64,000 bases of DNA from Callorhinus ursinus (taxonomy: Eukaryota; Chordata; Mammalia; Carnivora; Otariidae): the NCBI RefSeq assembly GCF_003265705.1, contig NW_020312785.1, positions 19,062,968 through 19,126,967 of the forward strand, written 5' to 3'. Position numbers and translations under genes: made by a program. This document shows, in pieces, positions 23,116 to 35,436 of this stretch. Under the pieces are notes generated by a model that was given only the letters and a program-made list of their open reading frames with translations, was not told where the DNA came from and did not search any database. Position 1 is the first letter of the stretch; every line of letters starts with the position of its first letter.

Positions 23116-23287
23116 ATTTTTTTTTAATATTTTATTTATTTATTTGACAGAGAGAGAGAGCACACGCAGGAGGAGCAGCAGAGGGAGAGGGAAAGGGAGC
23201 CCAACTCGGGGCTCGATCCCAAGGATCCTGGGATCATGACCTGAGCCAAAGGCAGACGCTTAACCAACAGAGCCACCAAGGGGCCCC
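23116..23287 (-). mobile_element. CAN SINE with TSD
   Basis: Minus-strand copy with 'ggctcgatcccaaggatcct', 'gatcatgacctgagccaaag', 'gcagacgcttaaccaacaga' and a T-rich tail. Flanks GGCAGTTATGCTATC (23101-23115) and GGCAGTTAGGCTGTC (23288-23302) form a 15-bp TSD with two differences. Head mutated ('ccaaggggcccc'). Confidence 0.93.
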
Positions 23288-23302
23288 GGCAGTTAGGCTG
23301 TC

Positions 23303-24400
23303 TTGAGATGTGATGTGTGCATGTGTATCTCCGTTTAAGCCAATGCCTTGCATTCTTTGTTACAGAGCAAATCCCATGAGACCAAGAATGGGGCCTTCTA
23401 TTTTCTGCTTTAATTTCCTTAGCTCTCTTACACAATTAATATGTGGTAGTTGACAGAAGATCCAGCATAAATTTTCCTTTAGCATAAATAATATTGGACA
23501 GGTCCTGCTTGACTCATAACACATTTTCAAGAGAGATTTATGTTGACCTTATATGGAAATATTATCCAATCATCTAAAGCTTTTTTTTTTTCCAAGTTAT
23601 TTAGGAGTTTGGCTTAGAATAAAATGATAAGCAATAGGTGGACAATATTTTCAGAGCAGCGTATGAGTTGCTGGTCAGTAGTTCTAGAAGTTCCTTCGAT
23701 ATTTATGGGCTCTGTAAAGAATTCCTTTGCAATTTGTTCCCTCTACACAGGAGTAGGGAAGGTCTGGAAATTGTAATCAAACATGTTATTTCATTTAATT
23801 TTTTTTTAAAAATTCTATTGCTTTTTAAATGATACCAAATTCAAGGTAATGTATGGAACACTGACCTTCTTAAGTATGACTAAGTTTAGTTCAAAGTCCA
23901 TGTACCTTTTTGAAGATTTCTTTTCCCCCAGTGAAGCTTCAGATGATCTGAGAAAAATGGGTCTCAGCCTTATACAGAACACAATGCTGTATAAACTGAG
24001 GCATATTATCAACCACACACAGAATAAAATACAAAAACTAAAAGTTAAACTTGGAAAACCTAAGAAACTCTTTTATGTTCATGACCAATTTGAAAACATA
24101 GCAAGATTTTCTGAAAGTGCCTCCATTATTCGTGTATTTTCTTTTCTTTTTTTGCTGACAGGGAAACACAGAAGATTTCCAATTATGAACATATGCATTG
24201 CTTTCAATGAGTAAAAGTGGAAAAAGTATAAAGGCCAGCATTGCATCTGAGTTCCACAAGGACTCCTAAATGCAGAAAGGAGGCCCATTACGAGGCCAAC
24301 TATGTGAGAGCTCCCTAAAAGAACAAAAATTCTCATGATAGAACTCTTGCTGTCAGTGAGGGATGAGAAAATGAAATAGACCCACATACAGGGAAAGACA
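23303..24400. other. gene-free stretch
   Basis: Overlapping open frames of 120-142 codons occur on both strands at 23850-24500, but neither strand shows a domain, and the longer minus-strand one overlaps a MIR. No exon called. Confidence 0.45.
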
Positions 24401-24404
24401 CCTG

Positions 24405-24635
24405 AGTACAAAAAGCACAGGTTTTGGTGCAGAAGAGTTAGGGGTTTGAATCTATGCTCTCTGTTGCTTTCTACCAGAAAGATTTTGTGAACGTAACTGA
24501 AATTCACCAGACCCTGGTTTCTTCATCTGTATAACAACACCCATTCCTTGGTTGTGATGTGAATTAAAATGAGATAGATCACATAGAACACCTGGCAGAA
24601 TTCATGGAAAATGAGGGTCATTCAACAGGTGTATA
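24405..24635 (+). mobile_element. MIR SINE, nearly full length
   Basis: Plus-strand MIR: 'agcacaggttttggtgcaga', 'ggggtttgaatctatgctct', 'ctggtttcttcatctgtata', 'gtgatgtgaattaaaatgag', 'agaacacctggcagaattca'. The core region is well ordered. Confidence 0.85.
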
Positions 24636-25725
24636 CTCCCTTTCTGTCCTACCCACAGATGTAATCAGTTCAAGACAGCTGAGGTATTATCTTATTGGAA
24701 AGAAAAAGATTTCCACCTGCAGAAAAGGTTTTATAGAAAAAGGAGGATTTTAATGGACCTCAGGACAGGACAAAAAATGGAACATAGTAAAGGTGTTTGG
24801 AGAAAGTAAAAAATTGAAGCAGTTAGAAAAAGGTGTTTGGAGAAGTAAAAGGTTTACATGACATTAAAAGTAAAAGGAAGAGTGCAAAAAATTATGTCAT
24901 GAAATTCACATAATTGGAAAGATGAGTCTGGTGGAAGGTGGAAGGAAGGTCTCATGTGAAAATGTGATTATACACAAAAGAAGTAAAAATGTAAGTTGAG
25001 GCCTGGATTGTGAATTCCAAGTTGAGAGAGTGGGGACATCATGGGAAGTCAATGAAAAGTCCAAAAGAAACCACTTCTGTAGAGGTAAATGGTGATATTC
25101 TTATCAAACTCGATTATTAATATTATAACTATAAAGCCCTTCCTATTGGAAATGTAAGTTTCTTTCAATCATTACAAATAAAAACTTAACCTTCATTCAA
25201 GTTTAAATTGAGCTTTTACTTTTTAAAGAGCGTCACTCTATTTTACTCAAATAAATTATATTGTGGTTTTAAGAAATGGCCAACAAGGTGAGGAAGACCC
25301 TCTCCAACTCTTGTATGCAGAATTTGGACCAGACATGAACTAGAAATGCATATTTTAAGTCTAATACTACATAAAATAAGCATGGCTTGGGAAGCAGAGC
25401 AGATCACTAACTAAAAACACTATAATGGATTTGTAATGGCTCTCCGTGGGATTCTTCAGATACAATAAAAACTCTTTATAATGACAAAAAATTGGATATA
25501 TTATACTTATTACTCAGTAAGAACATATTTTATTTACCTGCAACATTTTTGATGGAAAGTGATGCAGTCTAAAAAGGGCCCCCAGACATGCAATTTTATT
25601 TATTTTCCTTTCTGCTTACAATTTTACCCTATTTAAGGTAGTAAGAGTCTTTCTGGTTTTGGTGTGTGGAACATCTATTATCATCCCATAGCCCATCTGT
25701 TTTAAAGATGATTTAACTAGCCTGA

Positions 25726-25757
<32 letters not shown>

Positions 25758-26960
25758 GTATTTAGAGCAATGTAAGACCAAAGTGCCTCAGGGTCTACCC
25801 AAGCCTGGAATGTTATTCATTTTTGAATAGCTCAGATAAACAAAATTTACTCTCACTGAATAACATGAAAGCATATTGAAAGCCCAGTTAAGATGAACAA
25901 CTGCAACATATAAATGCTATATAATTAATAATATTAATTCAGCTTTCTTGCATTAATCCAAAATGTTCTGGGCTGTTTGGTTTTACTGAAGGAGGAAGAC
26001 AAGAAAAAAAATCTCATCATTTTATGTAATACTAATATTACTCATAACATTTCAATTCCAATTGACCTTGGCAATGCAACAAAATCAATAATAAATCCAT
26101 CACAGATTTTTTTTGGCCATTTTTTACTCTGATTTTAAAATCCTGGATCACTGTTAAATTTAGTCTAATATCAAGAATAGTTTGCATTTTATGGTGCTTT
26201 CCCTTCTAAATCATTTTTTAGATTTATTTTATACATAACAAAATAGGTCTGAAAAGAAACCACTGTTAGAGTTGATGGTGGAGAAAACCGTTGTAATGCA
26301 AGAGGCAGTGGCTTCCCAAACAACTCTTTCTGGTAAGTAGAGGACCAGGTAGTTTCCAGAACACTCAGTCCAGTCTGGAACTTCGTGTTCTAAGGCCTGC
26401 TCTAACACCTCTAACTTAGCCGAACCCCAATCTTGTCTTCACAAGTTAAAAAGGAAGTATAAATCTTAATGAAATCTAGCGAAGACCCATAAAGATTAAT
26501 TAAGTCTTATAAAAATAAGATCTAGGAAGAAGTATTAATAAAAACGAGATTTTTTTTTTTCAAATTGGGGTGTGTGTTGAGATAAGGGAATGACTTGACA
26601 GTTCTTGAACTGCTAAACTAAAAGAGATACCTGAGAAAAAAGTCCTTGAATGAATGCATGGGTAAACAGATACAGAAAGAATAGTTAACATTTTAAGAAA
26701 AAAAAATGAATACGGAAACAGAATAAAAACACTGGTATTTGGTTAGAACAAGAAGCTGTGATTTAATGTGAGAAGATTTGAATGTGTATTTTGATTCAGG
26801 TATTAAATCTTATTGAAATACAGATTTTGGCAAAGAGAAGAATGTGTGTTCCTTGCAGAAGAGGTTGAGAAGGACTAAGATCAAAGCAGCATCACTCATG
26901 GGGGCAGAAAGAAGGCATCATATGGGATGGGAAAAACAGAGATTATACCAACTTCCTCTA
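24636..26960. other. AT-rich unique sequence
   Basis: No repeat family or exon supported. Minor items: an 18-bp phrase 'aaaggtgtttggagaa' duplicated near 24788 and 24829, and a T-rich run ending at about 25757. Confidence 0.45.
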
Positions 26961-26969
26961 TTATATAAC

Positions 26970-27180
26970 AATAGCCACAGCATCTAGAACAATTTATGGA
27001 ATGATTACTGTATGCCAGGCCATGTTCTGTATTAACTCTTACTCCTCAAGACAACTCTGGCAAAACCTAGCTGCAGAATTTAAGTAACTTGGTCAAGGTC
27101 ATGGTTAGTCAGTGGCAAAACTAAGATCTGAACCTCTGCTGTCGGGATCTAGAGTTCACACTATTACTATTTCCTGGCTT
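26970..27180 (-). mobile_element. MIR SINE
   Basis: Minus-strand MIR: 'gattactgtatgccaggcca', 'ttctgtattaactcttactc', 'ctcaagacaactctggc', 'taagtaacttggtcaaggtc', 'agtggcaaaactaagatctg'. Strong match to the ordered core. Confidence 0.85.
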
Positions 27181-27449
27181 TCAATGTTATTATTATTTTT
27201 ATTTTTGCTTATACAATTGGTTATAATTCTGTGCCCTTAGAGTTTGTGTTAGAGTATGAATGGCACCTGGAATCCATATGGTATATTTGCAAGTCTAAAA
27301 AAATGGGGGGAGGGGGCCTGGGAAGACAGAAGACATACCAGAATCTCCAGAAAGTTGAAGAGGGGTGTGTCATTTGAAAAGTCCTGCTCAGTGTGTTCAG
27401 TGTTATAGTTTAAACACCATACATTACTTACAGAAAGTAAATTACTTTA

Positions 27450-27645
27450 AGATTTTTTAAATTTGTGTATTTGAGAGACAGCAGAGCGAGCGAGAGATTG
27501 CGAGTTGCGGGGAGGGGCAGAGGAAGAGGAAGAAGGAAGCTTCCCACTGAGCAGGGAGCCCTATGCGGTTCTTAATCCCAGGACCCTGGGATCATGACCT
27601 GAGCTGAAGGCAGCCACTTAACTCACTGAGCCACCCAGGCGCCCT
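27450..27645 (-). mobile_element. CAN SINE with perfect 17-bp TSD
   Basis: Bounded by identical GAAAGTAAATTACTTTA repeats (27433-27449 and 27646-27662). The body has 'gagcagggagccctatgcgg', 'gatcatgacctgagctgaag' and 'gccacccaggcgccc'. The intact TSD fits a fairly recent insertion. Confidence 0.96.
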
Positions 27646-27804
27646 GAAAGTAAATTACTTTAGAAGGTAAAGACTGACTTCATTTGTTTGCTGGAACATA
27701 GGTGAAAAAGTTGGAGAAGCTCTTTAACTGTTCAATCCAGACTCTGGGCACACTGAATGGATTAGAAGTCACGAAAACAAACCTGGTCATCTCACTATTT
27801 TCCT

Positions 27805-27845
27805 TACAAAACAAAAAACAAACAAACAAACAAACCAACAACAAC
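27805..27845. repeat. (AAAC)n microsatellite
   Basis: Array of CAAA units, then CAACAA. It sits where an A-rich tail might have been, but I see no attached element. Confidence 0.85.
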
Positions 27846-27879
27846 CTATTTCCCTTTATTTATAGTATGAAGTTTTAAC

Positions 27880-28442
27880 TACTCATAAGGGGAAGTTTAA
27901 ACTACTTAGCCTAGTATTTAAAAAGTCTTAGCAGTTTTGCTCCAACCACCTTTCCATCCTCATTCCCTATGACCTATGACCACTCCCCACAAGACATGTG
28001 TTCAACAATCACAAACATTCCATAGAGTAGCGTGCTACCTTTGTCAAAAATGTGCTTTTGAAATCTTATATGTTGTGGAGCCTACTCAGCTCAAATGTCA
28101 ACTACTCTCTAAATATTTCCATGACTCCTCTAAGTAAAGCTTTTCCTACTCCTTTGAATAGCTATACATGTATTATATTTAAATATATATATTTCTGTAT
28201 ACATATTTATCATGTTATACTCTAATTCTCTCCTTCAGTATATCAATACAACCACTGAACAAATATTTGCTGAATAACTATTCTGTACCAGGCACACTCT
28301 AAGGTCCCTAAACCAAGGACTATTTGTCATTTTGTCATGTTTCTGAGAGAGGGTTGTTGGGAGTGGGAGTGGTAGTTTCTATTACTTTGCTCACTGCCGA
28401 ACACATAGTAGCCATTAATTGAATATTTGTTGAACTGAACTA
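27880..28442 (+). mobile_element. LINE-2 (L2) 3' half
   Basis: Ordered L2 motifs: 'ttttgctccaaccacctttc', 'cctactcagctcaaatgtca', 'gactcctctaagtaaagctt', 'ctcactgccgaacacatagt', 'attgaatatttgttgaactg'. A small interruption lies near 28165-28330. Confidence 0.72.
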
Positions 28443-28734
28443 CCCACGAGAAGTTCAATGAACATCACGGTCAACAAATAATCATTAAGAAATAACCGAT
28501 CTTATATTTTCTTAGGGAGAAATAATTGGATGTAGAAGAATATATATGTAAAACAGCAGACCTTTAAATTTGGCAGGGTCTCAGATCTGGAACTTTTATA
28601 ATGTTAATTAGAGAGGGAGTAATGAGGAAAGACACCATTTTGCAGCTTTTAATTCCTTCCTTCAAGTTTTAAGTGGATTTTAATCTCCTCCAGACCACCA
28701 AGTTAGGTTCTCAGGTTCTTAAAACTTCAAGGGC

Positions 28735-28850
28735 AATTTGAAGCTATCCAGTCCAAACCTTACATGTCACAGATGAGGAAACTGTATCCTAAGAGATTAG
28801 AAAAGCTTGGACAAGAATCCAAGTCTCTTCTCCCAATGTCTCCCCCTCAA
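28735..28850 (-). mobile_element. MIR-like ancient SINE fragment
   Basis: Carries the conserved 'cagatgaggaaactgtat' block preceded by 'gctatccagtccaaacctta', typical of ancient mammalian SINE-derived sequence. Family not resolved. Confidence 0.4.
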
Positions 28851-29700
28851 GCATCTTGTTACCATATATATTTTCTCTCTTTCAACTTCTATTCTCTAGA
28901 AATTCGACAGAATACGGGTAATGAGCTGGTCAGCCACTTGGGAGAATTGAAAGATTTGATGGTGGAGAAAATATTTCCTTCTTTTTACATCCCAAGATCT
29001 CTCCCAGATGTGGGATCTTTTGAAGTAAGAACATAAGCAGGGCTGAGAAACCTTTCTTTGACCAATAAGAGAAGGAGGAGGTTCAGAGTAAACCTTTATT
29101 TTCCCTTTTATTTCATAATTCTTCAACTTTATAGAAACTCAGATTTGTTCATTAGGATGCCATATATATATGTATGTACACACACATGCGCGCACACCCA
29201 TTTCTTTTCGTTATGAGAAACAAATATTTCCACTCCTTTTATCTGGAAAATTCCCTAAAACTTCCTTGTTTTATGGTTGGCTGTGATTAATCTATCAAAT
29301 TCTCTTTTGATACAGTGCACACTGATCATGATTAATGTGTTTATCTGCTAAACATACGAAAAGAAAGTTAGTTTAAGCAAGCAAGTCACTGCATCCTACT
29401 TATTAATAAATCATTTGTCCTGTAGAGGTTTTGCCTCCTGGGTTGTTTATATTTTGAAGTGAATTTGACATTCTTTCGTTAGAAAAAAAAATACTTCAGT
29501 TACTGCCAATTTTTAGTCATTTTCAAAGAGGTTAAGGAGAAGTTCCTTTCTAATGGAGAGATTATTATAAATGCACAGGGTGTGGAAAGAGGCTCCCTCA
29601 CTGGATCATTGATGAGTCTTTGAAGCTCAAAACCAGAGGTAGAGTGGTTATAGATGCCTAGGTGTGAGAGAGGCCCTATGTTAAGTATCTGTATTTGAAC
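28851..29700. other. gene-free stretch
   Basis: A short alternating purine/pyrimidine patch (CA/CG/TA repeats) sits at about 29160-29196. Otherwise unique-looking. Confidence 0.45.
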
Positions 29701-29749
29701 TTAGCTAACTATCAGCCAAACAAAGAGCAGGGCCAGAGAAGAACAGAAC

Positions 29750-30165
29750 ATCCCATGTGTGCCCGGTAGGCTGCAAGCTTACCGTCCAGCCTCGACAGCA
29801 CAACTTTTGTTGTGTGCACTATATGAAGCTCGACCACTGCCCTCCTCCAGGCATCTCCATGCCTCTGTCATCCTACAGCATTTTTTAGTACTTGCTGAAA
29901 ATAGACACAATTTCCTCCTTGAAACCAGCCCACTGCCTGGCACGGCTCCCTGAAAGAAATCGCTCTGTCATTCCAGTCTAACAGGCAACTTGCAATTTCA
30001 AAAACAAATTCAGCTGCAACCGCTTTTAAACCATCTGACTAGGTTACTTTTCTACCTTACGTCACTCAGGTTTCCAGAAAATCTACTCAAAATGCCTAAT
30101 GAGGCAATAAATTTCTTTACTGACTGTTCAGAACGTGGAAACAAATTGGAGTGACTCACTCAGGC
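29750..30165. promoter_or_regulatory. unique block with CRE and AP-1 motifs (possible enhancer)
   Basis: Non-repetitive, slightly GC-richer, with several CpGs in an otherwise CpG-poor region. It contains TTACGTCA at 30057-30064 (CREB/ATF-type core) and TGACTCA at 30152-30158 (AP-1 core). Motifs of this length arise by chance, so this is only suggestive. A 64-codon open frame at its left has no family resemblance. Confidence 0.22.
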
Positions 30166-31974
30166 CTTTTCTTAACCCTCTTATTCAGCAAAACAGTTTA
30201 TTTTACTGAAAGAATAGGGGGAAAAAAGAGCTGACAATTTAGAAATAAACTAAGTAGGTCCACCCTCTTTTGTGCGTCTGGGACATTCAGGACTATCCTT
30301 TTCATGAGTATATGTTACAGCTTAATTGAGAGTGTAAAAGAGGAAAATCTTGGCTTACTTCTCATCCTTGTGAAAATAACTCCCATGCTTGCCTTTTCGC
30401 TTATTAGGAATTATTACTCCAACTCATTTTTGATGAAGGGTTTTGTTTTGTTGCTGTTGGTTTTACGTCTTGTTTTGCTTTGCTTTAAGATGCAACAGTC
30501 CTCTGCTAATAATTATCCACAGGTAGAAGTTTCCTTACTTGGGAGGTAATCATGAAAGCAAGTCTTGCTTATGATGCTTTATAAAGGACAGAAAATAACA
30601 GAGAAGGGAAAGTACCTGAAAGTTTACGTTTCTTTCTAATTTGCTTAAACATGTTTGAATTATTTGCATTGGAAATATTTGCTTAAAAAATATTTGAATT
30701 ATTTGCATTCCCTGAGTATATTCCAGATAATAAGAGGTAAAGGTGTTGAAAAACTACTTTGGGGGATTAAAAGCATAATAGCTACAGGCAGAAAAATTCT
30801 GTTTATATGTACATAATGGATATACATCCTGAAAGCAGTATATTTACAGTTAAAAAGTGAAGGTAGAGTAAATTTGGCCCAGACTCTTCAATTTACAGAT
30901 ATTGAATGAAAAAAGTGGGGAAGTAAAGAGATTTCATGAATATCCCTGGAGAGGAGGCATACCACACCGCATCTGGAACCCCCATCTCCTAAACCCTGAG
31001 TGTTCCTTTCAGTATTGCATTCTTACCTTAACTTTTCACTGCTGAGCCCAAAAATGCCATACAGTGTTCATTTTTTTTTCTCATTCACTCATTCATAAAA
31101 AATAAATCTTAATGGCAGGTGTGGGGGAGCAGGAGGAGATCATCTCTTCCCTAAAAAGTTGAGAGTCAGCTGTTTAGTTTCTCTTTAAAAATTGTGACCT
31201 TCCCCATAGTTAAAAATAGTATTTCATGTTCCCCTTTTCTCTTCTTTTTAATTTCAAATCTTCTAAACTGCATACTGAAAGGTCAGAATATTAACATGAA
31301 TATGAGTATGGGAAGGAAGTGGAAACAAGCTACTGCATCATAATTTCTCGATGCTAGAAGTCAGTACATAACCTTGGTTTATGAAATCTTTTCTGGAGTT
31401 CTTGGAATTCCACAAGACGGAGGATAAGAGAAGAGAGTACAGACTGTTTACAATGGGAAGTAATGGGATACCTAGTCCTTTAGTCTGAGTTTTCAAAGGA
31501 AGGTACCTTTGTTTTTACCTTTATCTAAGAAATCGGGACTTACGTCTATAGATTAACATTTATCATAGAAATAAACCTGTTAGAGCTAAAGGGGACCTTA
31601 GCTATTACTTAACCTTAACCTTCACATCATATAGATAATGCTTACAAAAGTGGTTTATTAAGTGGCACATAGCATTGTCATAGTAGAGAAAGACCTAGGT
31701 GTCCTACTACCTCGTCTTGTGTTTTTCCCTCAACATGTAGCCTCTTACTCCATGAGTATACTTACACATCCTTATGCAGGTCATTTGAGGTGTTAAAAAT
31801 AAAAGTACAAACTAACTAACTCTACCCAAGTCCTTTAGCGACAAAATGACTTTTCTAAGCAGCACTGAAGTTACAGAAAAAAAGTTTAGCGCTCACCATA
31901 ATGTGTTAATACTGCCCTGTAAATGCCATCATGTTACTGGAAACCATCGCCATGATCCTAAATCATTTATGCTC
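30166..31974. other. gene-free unique sequence
   Basis: Includes a 39-bp tandem duplication at 30638-30709 and T-rich patches. A faint match near 31575-31610 ('gttagagctaaaggggacct') to a dispersed ancient mammalian repeat is too short to annotate separately. Confidence 0.45.
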
Positions 31975-31989
31975 AAAATTATAAGCATA

Positions 31990-32171
31990 GGGGTGCCTGG
32001 GTGGCTCAGTTGGTTAGGCGACTGCCTTCGGCTCAGGTCACGATCCCAGGGTCCTGGAATAGAGCCCCTCATCGGGCTCCCTGCCCTGCGGGGGAGCCTG
32101 CTTCTCCCTCTGCCTGCTCCCCCTACTTGTGCGCTTTCTCTCTCTCTGTCAAATAAATAAAATCTTTAAAA
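31990..32171 (+). mobile_element. CAN SINE with perfect 15-bp TSD
   Basis: Full-length-looking young copy: 'ggtgcctgggtggctcagtt', 'cgactgccttcggctcaggt', 'gggggagcctgcttctccct', 'tctgtcaaataaataaaatc'. Flanks AAAATTATAAGCATA at 31975-31989 and 32172-32186 are identical. Confidence 0.97.
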
Positions 32172-32186
32172 AAAATTATAAGCATA

Positions 32187-33021
32187 AACCTGAAAACAAT
32201 TTTTTACTAACAAGAGAAAATATTGTAGCATTCATTCTGGTGGAAGACTTCAAAATCCAAGTCAAAGGCAACTACAACTGAGTAAATCATATGAAAAATA
32301 TGATTATTCCTGAAAAGAAATGGACTTGGCTTTTAATAATTCAACTGGAAAGGGAAGTTTTAAAATACATTTCTTACTATATCAGTTTTCCATAAAAAAG
32401 AGTCATCTGGATGAACTTTATTTAGAATTCTGAACTCATTTCTCTATACTCATAATTCTCAGGAGCAGTGTAGAGATGTGAATGAGCTGAAAACACAAAT
32501 TCCTGAGAAGCCACACAAAATTCTGAGAGGTGTGTACTCAAGAAACCTCCATATTTCTTTCTTAACTTCAGGACTGACCAGGAATATCTTGAATCAGTAA
32601 AACAGATGATTGTTTAAATTTAATGGGAGGATAAAGGCCTCAAGATTCTCTTTCCTCCAAAAGGAACCTCCTGGGCCAGAGGATGACAGATTTGTTCATT
32701 TGTTTTTAATATAAAGGGCAAGCAGCTAACATAAGGTTGAGATTCAGATTGTGGCTCCTTGTTAGAGGTTTTCACTAAATAGCTTTTGTGCCTTAAAATA
32801 AGATACTTCACCTTTTTGAGCAACCCCTTGCCTACTTATATATATTAAGGTGTTTTGAACCTGATAATACCTAATTAACCTTTTAAATACTCAGATTCTG
32901 AACATTTTACCTGGAAAAAAAAATGGCACGTATGCACTAACATTGTACAGTCTACTTAATGCCATTTTAAAATTACTTCACTGACGTTGGAACTAGAATA
33001 AGTTTTACCTGGCAATCCAAA
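32187..33021. other. gene-free stretch
   Basis: No repeat or exon recognised between two oppositely oriented SINEs. Confidence 0.45.
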
Positions 33022-33036
33022 TCCAAAATTTATTTT

Positions 33037-33233
33037 ATTTTTTTTAAGATTTTTATTTATTTATTGAGAGAGAGAGAGAATGGTACAGAGAGAGCATGAG
33101 AGGGAAGAGGGTCAGAGGGAGAAGCAGACTCCCCGCTGAGCAGGGAGCCCGACGCCAGACTCGATCCCGGGACTCCAGGGTCATGACCTGAGCCGAAGGC
33201 AGTCGCCTAACCAACTGAGCCACATAGGCGCCC
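33037..33233 (-). mobile_element. CAN SINE with perfect 15-bp TSD
   Basis: Minus-strand copy with 'cgctgagcagggagcccgac', 'gtcatgacctgagccgaagg' and 'ccaactgagccacataggcg'. Flanked by TCCAAAATTTATTTT at 33022-33036 and 33234-33248. Opposite in orientation to both neighbouring SINEs. Confidence 0.96.
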
Positions 33234-33283
33234 TCCAAAATTTATTTTCCATTTCTTGTCCAACAGTTTCTACCTGTACTCAA

Positions 33284-33288
33284 GAAAA

Positions 33289-33319
<31 letters not shown>

Positions 33320-33339
33320 ATAGATAGATAGATAGATAG
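33284..33339. repeat. compound (AAAT)n(GATA)n microsatellite
   Basis: About nine AAAT units grading into five GATA units. Likely polymorphic. Confidence 0.95.
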
Positions 33340-33984
33340 CAATTGATCCAGATACAGAATATCAATCAGAATTTAAGGATTTTTTGATATAATGAAGAAG
33401 TTAACAAATACACAAGAATGTTTTTTAATGAACTAATGTTATCTTAATTTATTTTATATTTTAAAAATTATGGTATTCTCTGGTACCTAATCTACTTGAG
33501 ACATGATCTAGAATTTAAATTAAATTTATGCTTATTACTTAACTAACAGCAATGTAATAAATCTTTCTTGGTATTTATGGCAGGTCTTCTTCTCTTGGAA
33601 CTGTCTTCACTATCCACAGGGTTGGCTATCCCAGGGAGCTTGGTGAGACTACCTCTTCTAATCATAGCTGACTTGATATAGCTGGAAATTGACCCAGGCT
33701 GGTTTATTTAAACTTTCTCCTAGAAATTCAGAAATAGGGCTGAAAATATTTTTTTAGTTTAGTCCAGGTCTTTGGAAGTAGATATAAATTAATGACTGGA
33801 GTGACCCTCTTCCACCTTCTCTCAGGATTGCATTTAACAGCCCAGCGCAGGAAAAACAATTGAGATAGGTACATAGGGGGAAGAAGAGATGGAAGACAGA
33901 AAATATTTCAGTAAGCATTAAAGACCCAGTTCTAGTCTCTCCTAAAGAACAAGCCCCTTTCTTGCTCTTAGATTGCATGACACA

Positions 33985-34175
33985 GAGGCACATGGGTGGG
34001 TCAGTCAGTTAAGCATCCGCCTTCGGCTCAGGTCGTGATCCTGGGGTCCTGGGATCGAGCCCTGTGTTGGGCTCGCTGCTCAGTGGGGAGCCTACTTCTC
34101 CCTCTGCCCCTCTGCCCCACTTGTGCTCTCTCTTTCACTCTATCTCAAATAAATAAATAAAATCTTTTAAAAAAA
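33985..34175 (+). mobile_element. CAN SINE with perfect 16-bp TSD
   Basis: Flanked by TAGATTGCATGACACA at 33969-33984 and 34176-34191. The head carries changes ('gaggcacatgggtgggtcag'). The middle 'cttcggctcaggtcgtgatc' and tail 'tctcaaataaataaataaaa' are intact. Confidence 0.96.
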
Positions 34176-34191
34176 TAGATTGCATGACACA

Positions 34192-35424
34192 ATCCAGCAG
34201 ATATTTCATAAATATATTTTTGGTTTAAACAGCTCGAGTTAACTTTTGCTACCTGTGAGCAAAGACTGCTAACTAAGTCTGGGATATTTTAGTAGTTTTG
34301 TTAAAATCATCCATATAGTCTTCAAAAATTAAGAACTCTCAGAATCCCCAATGTGAAGAAGTAAGCTGGCACTAAAAGCATGATCTATATGGATTATAAA
34401 ATTATGCTCATGAAGATTTAGTACAAACCAAGCTCTGTTAAATAGAAATATTACCTAAGTAATCATTTATCTAATAATGCTTAAAGTAAATTTTAAAAAT
34501 ATTTTATCATATTTTGTATCACTAGACAATTTTTATAGCCTTACCTTAAACCCAGTTCAATTTTAGTATTTATTATGTTAAAAAGGAGATTAATTTGCAT
34601 GTTACATTTTACCTCATAATATCTTCTAGAATAAAGGACTTTCTACTTTCAGCCCTTTGGTAAACATAATAAGTGTTTCACTGCCTACTTTTTAAAGCAA
34701 TGTTTAAATTAGCTTACCTACCCTTTACATCACATCTTGTGTTTTAAGAGCTCTGTGAAGCAATGAAAAGAATATAATGGAGCCATAGATCAAGGCACCT
34801 CATTCATTAACTTTTAAAATATCACCTCATTTATTTAGTCTTCCTCTGGAGTTTCTCTTTTGATAAGCAGCAATTTTATTAAATATCCTTTTAAGTGAAT
34901 GAGAAAGAATGACATACTTTGCTCCAATACATATAAAGGCTGTATTCTTACATCTAAATTTACTTTAGCCAGGAACATTGCAGGGTAATCACTACATCTG
35001 TTTTTTGTATATATAAGGAGTGGGAGGAATACTACTGGCTTTTAAATTTACAGCACACCAAATAGCTAATACAGATTTTGGCCATGTGGGAAAACTTTGA
35101 TGAAATTACCCTGTCTAGGGGAACAAAAAGGGTGAAATCATTGGATTAATGGCAGGCCAAAATATTTGAAAGGTGAAAGCATGCTTCAAGAAGTCTGCAG
35201 GAAGAGAACCCAGTAACCAAATGTAATTCATTAAAAGTAACAGTACATGTTGTCCTATAATTGGTATCGGTTTGAGGCTTCAACCAAAAGTCAGAAACAT
35301 TACATCCTTTAAATGAAAGAACTGTCACAGCAGGCAAGACACTGCCTTGCAAATACAGTTTCCTTTGTAATGAAAATATAAACGCACCCTGAGAGAATGT
35401 TTGAGGAAGCAGCCTCTTAAAAAG
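34192..35424. other. AT-rich gene-free stretch
   Basis: Unique-looking, no supported exon. A 96-codon minus-strand frame near 35146-35436 ends against the next SINE and has no recognisable domain. Confidence 0.45.
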
Positions 35425-35436
35425 AGTAGTATACAA

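Noticed and set aside
22720..23127. 135-codon plus-strand frame as a gene
   Set aside because: No domain, no splice signals or codon bias visible, and its last codons are inside a SINE tail.
24079..24507. 142-codon minus-strand frame as a gene
   Set aside because: Overlaps a MIR and another open frame on the opposite strand. Length alone is not convincing among so many frames in 64 kb.
31990..32060. tRNA-Lys gene
   Set aside because: The tRNA-like head belongs to a CAN SINE: it is followed by the CT-rich body and A-tail and flanked by a TSD, and it does not fold as a clean tRNA by eye.
33284..33339. CRISPR-like array
   Set aside because: Tandem tetranucleotide microsatellite without spacers; the genome is mammalian.
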